From an uncultured Lachnospiraceae bacterium (GTDB taxonomy: Bacteria > Bacillota_A > Clostridia > Lachnospirales > Lachnospiraceae), in assembly GCA_910587495.1 (NCBI GenBank), contig CAJUMT010000139.1, positions 1-9,385 on the forward strand: 9,385 bases of DNA, written 5' to 3'. Both the position numbers and the translations under genes were made by a program. The notes beneath the pieces are model-generated. The model was not told the origin of the DNA, made no database searches, and saw only the letters and a list, made by a program, of their open reading frames with translations. The number at the start of each line of letters is the position of its first letter. The first letter of the stretch is position 1. Below are positions 5,267 through 9,385 of the stretch, piece by piece.

Positions 5267-6235
5267 GTGAAAATTGTTGTACTGGATGGTTATACATTAA
5301 ATCCCGGTGACCTGGACTGGAGCGGACTGCAAGCTTTGGGACCATGCAGAATATACGACCGGACATCGCTTCAGGAAGAACAGGAGGCGATCGACAGGAT
5401 CAAAGACGCAGAAATTGTGATTACCAATAAGACGCCTTTGACAGAGCATGTGTTTGCATCCTGTCCTGCAATCAAGTATGTGGGGGTGCTTGCCACCGGC
5501 TACAATGTTGTGGATGTGAAAGCGGCTAAAAAACGGGGAATCCCGGTGACTAATATCCCGACTTACGGAACCGCGTCGGTAGGGCAGTTTGCCATTGCGC
5601 TGCTGCTGGAAATCTGCCATCACATCGGACATCATAACGAAGCGGTACATAGCGGAAAGTGGGAAAACCATACAGACTGGTGCTTTTGGGATTATCCGCT
5701 GATTGAGCTGGAAGGAAAAACCATGGGTATTGTCGGATATGGCAGAATCGGACAGACGACCGGAAAGGTGGCGCAGGCACTGGGCATGAACGTGCTGGCT
5801 TACAGTCCGCACAAAAAAGAGTCTTTGGAAAGTGACAGTTTAAAATATGTGGAACTGGAAGAGCTTTTCTGTCAGGCAGATGTGATCGCGCTTCACTGTC
5901 CGCTGTTTCCGGAGACGGAAGGGCTGATCAATAAAGACAGTATTTCTAAAATGAAGGACGGAGTGATCATTCTGAATAACTCCCGCGGCCAGCTGATCGT
6001 GGAGCAGGATCTTGCGGATGCGCTGAACAGCGGAAAAGTAGCGGCTGCGGGACTGGATGTAGTATCTACGGAGCCAATCCAAAAAGATAACCCGCTTTTA
6101 AAGGCCAAAAACTGTATCATCACACCGCACATTTCCTGGGCGCCCAGGGAGTCCAGAAAACGGCTGATGGACATTGCGGTAAGTAACCTGAAAGCTTTTC
6201 TGGAAGGTACTCCTGTGAATGTGGTTAATGAGTAA
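5267..6235 (+). CDS. D-isomer-specific 2-hydroxyacid dehydrogenase (glycerate dehydrogenase/hydroxypyruvate reductase-like)
   Basis: A 322-residue protein of normal length for the family. The N-terminal part and C-terminal helix build the catalytic domain, with a Rossmann domain between about 100 and 290. GYGRIG (157-162) is the nucleotide-binding loop; the catalytic trio is Arg240 (NNSRGQL), Glu269 (STEP) and His288 (TPHISWAP). It reduces a 2-oxoacid to the D-hydroxyacid or the reverse; overall resemblance is to glycerate dehydrogenases. Where NAD-specific members often have aspartate after strand 2, this one reads AYSPHKK (178-184), so NADP(H) use is possible. The start is GTG, with AAGGGGG (5252-5258) eight bases upstream. 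It shares the operon with the Ldh_2 gene and ends at a strong terminator. Confidence 0.93.
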   Translation: MKIVVLDGYTLNPGDLDWSGLQALGPCRIYDRTSLQEEQEAIDRIKDAEIVITNKTPLTEHVFASCPAIKYVGVLATGYNVVDVKAAKKRGIPVTNIPTYGTASVGQFAIALLLEICHHIGHHNEAVHSGKWENHTDWCFWDYPLIELEGKTMGIVGYGRIGQTTGKVAQALGMNVLAYSPHKKESLESDSLKYVELEELFCQADVIALHCPLFPETEGLINKDSISKMKDGVIILNNSRGQLIVEQDLADALNSGKVAAAGLDVVSTEPIQKDNPLLKAKNCIITPHISWAPRESRKRLMDIAVSNLKAFLEGTPVNVVNE

Positions 6236-6237
6236 AG

Positions 6238-6295
6238 AGAAGCAGAAGTGGTACGGTGCCGGATGAAGGTTGCCGTACCCTTCTGCTTCTTTGTT
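6238..6295 (+). terminator. Strong intrinsic terminator of the dehydrogenase operon
   Basis: AGAAGCAGAAG (6238-6248) pairs with CTTCTGCTTCT (6280-6290), and GGTACGG (6250-6256) pairs with CCGTACC (6273-6279). This gives an 18-bp stem with one bulged T and a 16-nt loop, followed by TTGTT. It starts two bases after the dehydrogenase stop codon. Confidence 0.88.
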
Positions 6296-6306
6296 CAAAT
6301 TATAAG

Positions 6307-6335
6307 TACAAACATCCGTCTAAATGTGGTATACT
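6307..6335 (+). promoter_or_regulatory. Extended -10 promoter of the purine permease gene
   Basis: TATACT (6330-6335) is preceded by TGG (6327-6329), an extended -10 element; the -35 position (TACAAA, 6307-6312, 17-bp spacing) is weak. The leader of about 80 nt contains a possible stem, CAC(AU)GCAGC (6352-6361) with GCTGCGTG (6396-6403), ending just before the GGGGG ribosome binding site. The leader lacks the conserved core of the purine riboswitch. Confidence 0.5.
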
Positions 6336-6420
6336 GGTATAGTACAAAAATCACATGCAGCAGAAATAAAGAAAAAACAAAAAAGGAAATTATCAGCTGC
6401 GTGAAAAAAGGGGGACAAGT

Positions 6421-7779
6421 ATGATTGAAAAACTATTTAAGCTCAGGGAAAACCATACGGATGTGAGAACCGAGGTGATCGGCGGCGTTACTACCTTTAT
6501 GACGATGGCCTATATCCTTGCGGTAAATCCGTCTATGCTCTCTGCTGCGGGAATGGATGCGACGGCGGTACTTATGGCGACTTGCCTGGCGTCCTTTGTG
6601 GGCACTGCTGTCATGGCGCTTCTGGCTAACTATCCGTTTGCGCTGGCGCCGGGCATGGGATTAAACGCCTACTTTGCGTTTACGGTATGCGGAGCCTATG
6701 GATATGATTGGCGTGTGGCGCTTTTGGCGGTTTTTGCAGAGGGCATTATATTTATTATTTTGTCGCTTACAAGCGTTCGCGAGGCTATTTTTAACGCAAT
6801 TCCCAGCGGATTGAAAAAAGGAGTCAGTGCGGGCATCGGATTATTTATTGCATTTGTTGGCCTGCAGGGGGCGCATGTGATTGTAAACAGCGATTCAACA
6901 CTTACAACTTATGTAAATTTTGCGTCGCAGTTCCGCACATATGGAATATGTGCGCTACTTGCGATTATTGGTACATTACTGATCGCAGTCCTCTATGCAA
7001 AAAATGTGAAAGGTTCTATTCTGATCGGGATCGTTGCCACATGGGTTCTTGGCATGCTCTGCCAGGCGGCAGGAATCTATGCGGTTGATGTGGAGAACGG
7101 CTTTTATTCCTTGTATCCGACATTTGCCATAACGAATTTTTCGGCGCTGTCACAGACATTCGGACAGTGTTTTGCGGGTGACTTTTCCAATGTGAGTATT
7201 GCAAACTTTATCGTTGTGCTGCTGGCATTTTTATTTGTGGACATGTTTGATACAATCGGAACGCTGGTGGGCGTGGCCACCAAGGCGGACATGCTTGATG
7301 AAAATGAGAAGCTTCCCAACATCAAACAGGCGCTTTTGGCGGATGCGATTGCCACTTCCGCAGGCGCGGTACTTGGTACTTCCACGACTACGACTTTTGT
7401 AGAGAGTTCCGCAGGTGTGGGCGCAGGCGCAAGGACCGGACTTGCGTCTATGGTGACCGGGCTTTTGTTCCTGGTTTCGATTTTCTTCGCTCCGATTTTT
7501 ACAGCAATACCAGGATTCGCAACGGCGCCGGCACTGATCTTTGTCGGATTTTTGATGGTATCGTCTATCCTTCATGTGGATTTTGACGATTTAACAGAAG
7601 CGGTTCCTGCATACCTGTGTATGCTGGCTATGCCGCTGGCGTACAGTATCTCCGAAGGAATTGCGATCGGCGTGATCTCTTATGTGGCAGTCAACGCATG
7701 CTGCGGCAAGACAAAGAAAATTGCGCCGCTTATGTATGTGCTCGCGGTATTATTTATCTGTAAATATATTTTTCTATAA
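6421..7779 (+). CDS. NCS2 family (AzgA/PbuG-type) purine permease
   Basis: A 452-residue polytopic membrane protein, very hydrophobic throughout with short polar loops, as expected for a 12-14 helix nucleobase:cation symporter. AzgA-group landmarks: TTFMTMAYILAVNPSML (24-40), APGMGLNAYF (76-85), VDMFDTIGTLVGVA (273-286) with the substrate-site acidic residue, and the signature from TSTTTTFVESSAG (320-332) into VGAGARTG (333-340). These mark the guanine/hypoxanthine/adenine branch (PbuG, PbuO, GhxP, AdeP) rather than the uracil/xanthine branch. It should import purines with protons or sodium. A GGGGG site (6410-6414) serves the ATG. It is transcribed alone: a terminator precedes it, its own promoter is visible, and the next gene is convergent. 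Confidence 0.95.
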   Translation: MIEKLFKLRENHTDVRTEVIGGVTTFMTMAYILAVNPSMLSAAGMDATAVLMATCLASFVGTAVMALLANYPFALAPGMGLNAYFAFTVCGAYGYDWRVALLAVFAEGIIFIILSLTSVREAIFNAIPSGLKKGVSAGIGLFIAFVGLQGAHVIVNSDSTLTTYVNFASQFRTYGICALLAIIGTLLIAVLYAKNVKGSILIGIVATWVLGMLCQAAGIYAVDVENGFYSLYPTFAITNFSALSQTFGQCFAGDFSNVSIANFIVVLLAFLFVDMFDTIGTLVGVATKADMLDENEKLPNIKQALLADAIATSAGAVLGTSTTTTFVESSAGVGAGARTGLASMVTGLLFLVSIFFAPIFTAIPGFATAPALIFVGFLMVSSILHVDFDDLTEAVPAYLCMLAMPLAYSISEGIAIGVISYVAVNACCGKTKKIAPLMYVLAVLFICKYIFL

Positions 7780-7847
7780 GGGTTAAAGATTCTGCGGGCG
7801 ATAGTCAGCAGTCTGTTTAGAAACTGCTCAATATCCATACAACATAT

Positions 7848-7896
7848 AAAAAACGAGTCCCCGGAAGTATCCGCAATACTTTTGAAGGGGACTCGT
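7848..7896 (-). terminator. Intrinsic terminator of the nuclease gene
   Basis: ACGAGTCCCC (7853-7862) and GGGGACTCGT (7887-7896) form a perfect 10-bp stem, and AAGTAT/ATACTT (7865-7870/7876-7881) continues it internally. On the minus strand the stem is followed by TTTTTATATG, so it ends the nuclease transcript. For the convergent permease the same hairpin lacks a U tract, but it may still help. Confidence 0.85.
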
Positions 7897-7901
7897 CATA
7901 T

Positions 7902-8951
7902 TTATAATTGGAAATCGTTTTGTTCATCATACTTTTTCTTTTTCAAGAGCTGCTCCTTTGCCTTCGTATATTCTCCGATCGTGGTCTCCATCGCTTCGCA
8001 TGCCTTCTCTAGGGGCAGCCCCAGAGTTCTCATGATTGACTCCACGTTTTTCACAAGCCTTTTTGCGTCGCCGATCTTTTCGCCTTTTAGTTCGCCCTTC
8101 CGTTCGCCCCTTGCTTCACTTTCTTTCATCAAGATGTCATGTTCAAATTCTAACACTTTTCCGCCCATATCATGAACTCCTTTCTTTACCTTCTCTTTTC
8201 CATATGCCAGATGGTCGATGATTGTCTCGATCAACCGCTTTAGTTCCGTAAAGTCATAATCCGAAAGCCGGTGCTGGTCACGCAGAGCGCCAAGCGCCTG
8301 GTAAATACACCGGTATTCTTCCAGAAGTTTCTGAAGCTTTTCCGCATCTTCTTCTATCTCCGGCAGGATCGATTCATACCTCATAATATAGTATGGAAGA
8401 AAGAACAGCAGCTTTTTCTGGAAGATCTCTTCAAAATCATACCGATTCACTTTGATGATCGGCGTGTGGTAATCAACGACCGTTCCGTCCGGAAACATCA
8501 TGTGAACCGTCAGAAAATCCGGGGTACGGCTTGTATAACGGAGGTAAAGGACACAGGAGCGCGGATAGTTTATCGTATATTCATATCCTGCTTTCTCTGC
8601 ATGTTTTAATGCGATCAGGAAATCATATTCGATCATTCGGATCGCCATGGTTCCGTCCGGATTGCTTTGGCACTCCACATGATAATATTTATCCGCAATC
8701 CTCAAATAAGAGTCTGTGATCACCTTATCCTCTGTGATCTCCAGATGTTCATTCTGGAGCGCTGTCACAGGCTCCGAGTCAGGATACCGCTTCCCAAACA
8801 CCTCGTTGATCAACGGGATGATAAGATGGGGCATTTTATCGGTCATCGTGCGGAATACATCGTCGTATATCGTTCCGTTCTTTGGTTTTTCCTCTGCGGA
8901 CCTTTCTTCCTGCTGTCGCTGAGATCGGCTGCTTTTGTCGTTTTCCAACAT
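7902..8951 (-). CDS. PD-(D/E)XK nuclease family transposase-like (Rpn-type) protein
   Basis: A 349-residue protein of the PD-(D/E)XK 'transposase'/Rpn-like group, frequent and multicopy in Lachnospiraceae. After a charged tail, YDDVFRTMTDKMPHLIIPLI (29-48) is the conserved N-terminal segment. Asp80 (VITDSYLRI) and Glu93-Cys-Gln95 (HVECQS) fit the catalytic D...E-x-Q variant of the fold, followed by MAIRMIEYDF (102-111). The C-terminal part is helical, with a glycine/glutamate/lysine run RGERKGELKGEKIGDAK (281-297) typical of these proteins. Rpn relatives promote recombination as metal-dependent DNases; whether this one is active or mobile is unknown, and no inverted ends or target duplication were found. 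AAAGGAG upstream of the ATG is the ribosome binding site. An integrase gene lies divergently 243 bp away. Confidence 0.88.
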   Translation of the reverse strand: MLENDKSSRSQRQQEERSAEEKPKNGTIYDDVFRTMTDKMPHLIIPLINEVFGKRYPDSEPVTALQNEHLEITEDKVITDSYLRIADKYYHVECQSNPDGTMAIRMIEYDFLIALKHAEKAGYEYTINYPRSCVLYLRYTSRTPDFLTVHMMFPDGTVVDYHTPIIKVNRYDFEEIFQKKLLFFLPYYIMRYESILPEIEEDAEKLQKLLEEYRCIYQALGALRDQHRLSDYDFTELKRLIETIIDHLAYGKEKVKKGVHDMGGKVLEFEHDILMKESEARGERKGELKGEKIGDAKRLVKNVESIMRTLGLPLEKACEAMETTIGEYTKAKEQLLKKKKYDEQNDFQL

Positions 8952-8965
8952 CGGTAATCTCCTTT

Positions 8966-9094
8966 ATTATACCCTTTAACACATAAGTTCTGCAAGATTT
9001 TTCAATGATTATTACAATTTCTACAATCCATCAATCTAAAAATAGAACATGTCTGCCATAGGTTTTCTTTTGATCTGTAAATGGGATTTCGGAA
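8966..9094 (-). repeat. Leader segment of the nuclease gene homologous to 3968-4087 (copy B, with promoter)
   Basis: Read on the minus strand this 129-bp segment matches the stretch in front of the dehydrogenase operon, best at its two ends (18 of 22 and about 42 of 54 positions). It contains TTGCAG (8995-8990), an 18-bp spacer and TATAAT (8971-8966), the likely promoter of the nuclease gene, 14 bp before its ATG. With so short a distance the mRNA would begin close to or within the AAAGGAG site, so a leader start slightly upstream, or a near-leaderless message, is possible. Confidence 0.7.
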
Positions 9095-9117
9095 CTGAAT
9101 GATTCCTTTTCTGCTGG

Positions 9118-9146
9118 CTGTCTTTGCATCAAAATATCCCAGACAG
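9118..9146. promoter_or_regulatory. Inverted repeat at the probable integrase promoter
   Basis: CTGTCT (9118-9123) and AGACAG (9141-9146) are perfect 6-bp arms 17 bp apart. A TTGCAT -35-like box (9124-9129) lies between them and a TAATAT -10-like box (9148-9153) follows. The layout would suit a regulator site over the integrase promoter, but the arms are short and chance is possible. Confidence 0.3.
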
Positions 9147-9194
9147 GTAATATATAAATACAGCAAAGAAAATGTGCGATAAGGAGAAAAGAAG

Positions 9195-9385
9195 ATGGAA
9201 GAAAAAAGGAAGGAAGCAATGATCGTCCTGTTCGAGCAAAAACTAAAAGAAGATGAGAAGAGCGAGGCTACGATCAGAAAATATGTAAGCGACGTGAAAT
9301 GCTTTATGGAGTACGCGAAGGAAGACAGCACTTTTACGAAAGAACTGGTGATAAGCTACAAGCAATACTTGTCGGCGCATTATAA
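9195..9385 (+). CDS. Tyrosine recombinase/integrase, N-terminal part (runs off the window)
   Basis: An open frame of 63 codons reaches the right edge without a stop. ATG is preceded by AAGGAG (9181-9186). The stretch KSEATIRKYVSDVKCFMEYA (23-42), followed by TKELVISYKQYLSAHY, fits the SAM-like core-binding domain of XerC/D- and phage-type integrases, which wraps around DNA: T-I-x-x-Y-x-x-D-x-x-x-F is its usual pattern. The catalytic domain with the R-H-R-Y residues would lie beyond the window, so activity cannot be judged. Such genes move or resolve mobile elements, or act as stand-alone recombinases for invertible DNA; which applies is not visible. It is divergent from the nuclease gene. Confidence 0.8.
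   Translation, partial: MEEKRKEAMIVLFEQKLKEDEKSEATIRKYVSDVKCFMEYAKEDSTFTKELVISYKQYLSAHY

Noticed and set aside
6336..6420. Purine riboswitch before the purine permease
   Set aside because: Expected from the permease family, but the leader is short and A-rich and lacks the conserved core and paired loops of the purine aptamer; only a weak long-loop stem is visible.
7807..7828. AGCAGT/ACTGCT hairpin after the permease as its terminator
   Set aside because: The stem has only six pairs around a 10-nt loop and no U tract follows; not enough to call.
7902..8951. The nuclease gene as a complete insertion sequence with terminal inverted repeats
   Set aside because: No matching inverted ends or target-site duplication were found on either side; the 7853-7896 palindrome is a terminator with a T run on the minus strand.

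Overview
The window looks like a chromosomal segment of a Gram-positive anaerobe of the Clostridia, most likely Lachnospiraceae. Reasons: AT-leaning codon use, strong AAGGAGG-type ribosome binding sites, a DUF3786 gene beside a flavodoxin/ferredoxin fusion (EFR1 type), and a PD-(D/E)XK 'transposase' family gene common in that group. The genus cannot be fixed from the sequence alone.

Layout. (1) Bases 1-699 are the leader-distal end of a type I-C CRISPR array: 11 repeats and 10 complete spacers, running off the left edge and eroding into a degenerate last repeat at 668-699. No cas gene is in view. (2) 700-1046 is AT-rich and shows no convincing gene. (3) 1047-3075 is a TetR-controlled redox operon: a near-consensus promoter with a palindromic operator between its -35 and -10, then the TetR-family repressor, a DUF3786 protein and an EFR1-type flavodoxin/2[4Fe-4S] ferredoxin. 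A second flavodoxin-like protein follows at 3460-3957. (4) Between these two redox genes, 3076-3450 is a gene graveyard. It holds a terminator-like hairpin, an AraC-type helix-turn-helix remnant (+), a PRD antiterminator remnant (-), and a degraded 46-bp copy of the DUF3786/EFR1 gene junction. (5) 4118-6235 encodes two 2-hydroxyacid dehydrogenases of unrelated folds and usually opposite stereospecificity, closed by a strong terminator. (6) 6421-7779 is an NCS2/AzgA-type purine permease with its own extended -10 promoter. (7) Convergent to it, 7902-8951 (-) is a PD-(D/E)XK family nuclease with its own terminator. (8) Divergent from that, 9195 to the right edge is the N-terminal part of a tyrosine recombinase.

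How the parts may work together. The TetR, DUF3786, EFR1 and flavodoxin genes form a plausible inducible electron-transfer module. The two dehydrogenases share a likely 2-oxoacid intermediate and could oxidise one enantiomer while reducing the other. The least expected signal is a pair of homologous promoter-leader segments about 120-130 bp long in opposite orientation. One lies in front of the dehydrogenase operon (3968-4087, +) and the other in front of the nuclease gene (9094-8966, -). Both end at the same TTGCAG-N18-TATAAT promoter. This suggests that the dehydrogenase operon uses a promoter left by a lost copy of the nuclease gene, or that both genes share a regulatory module.
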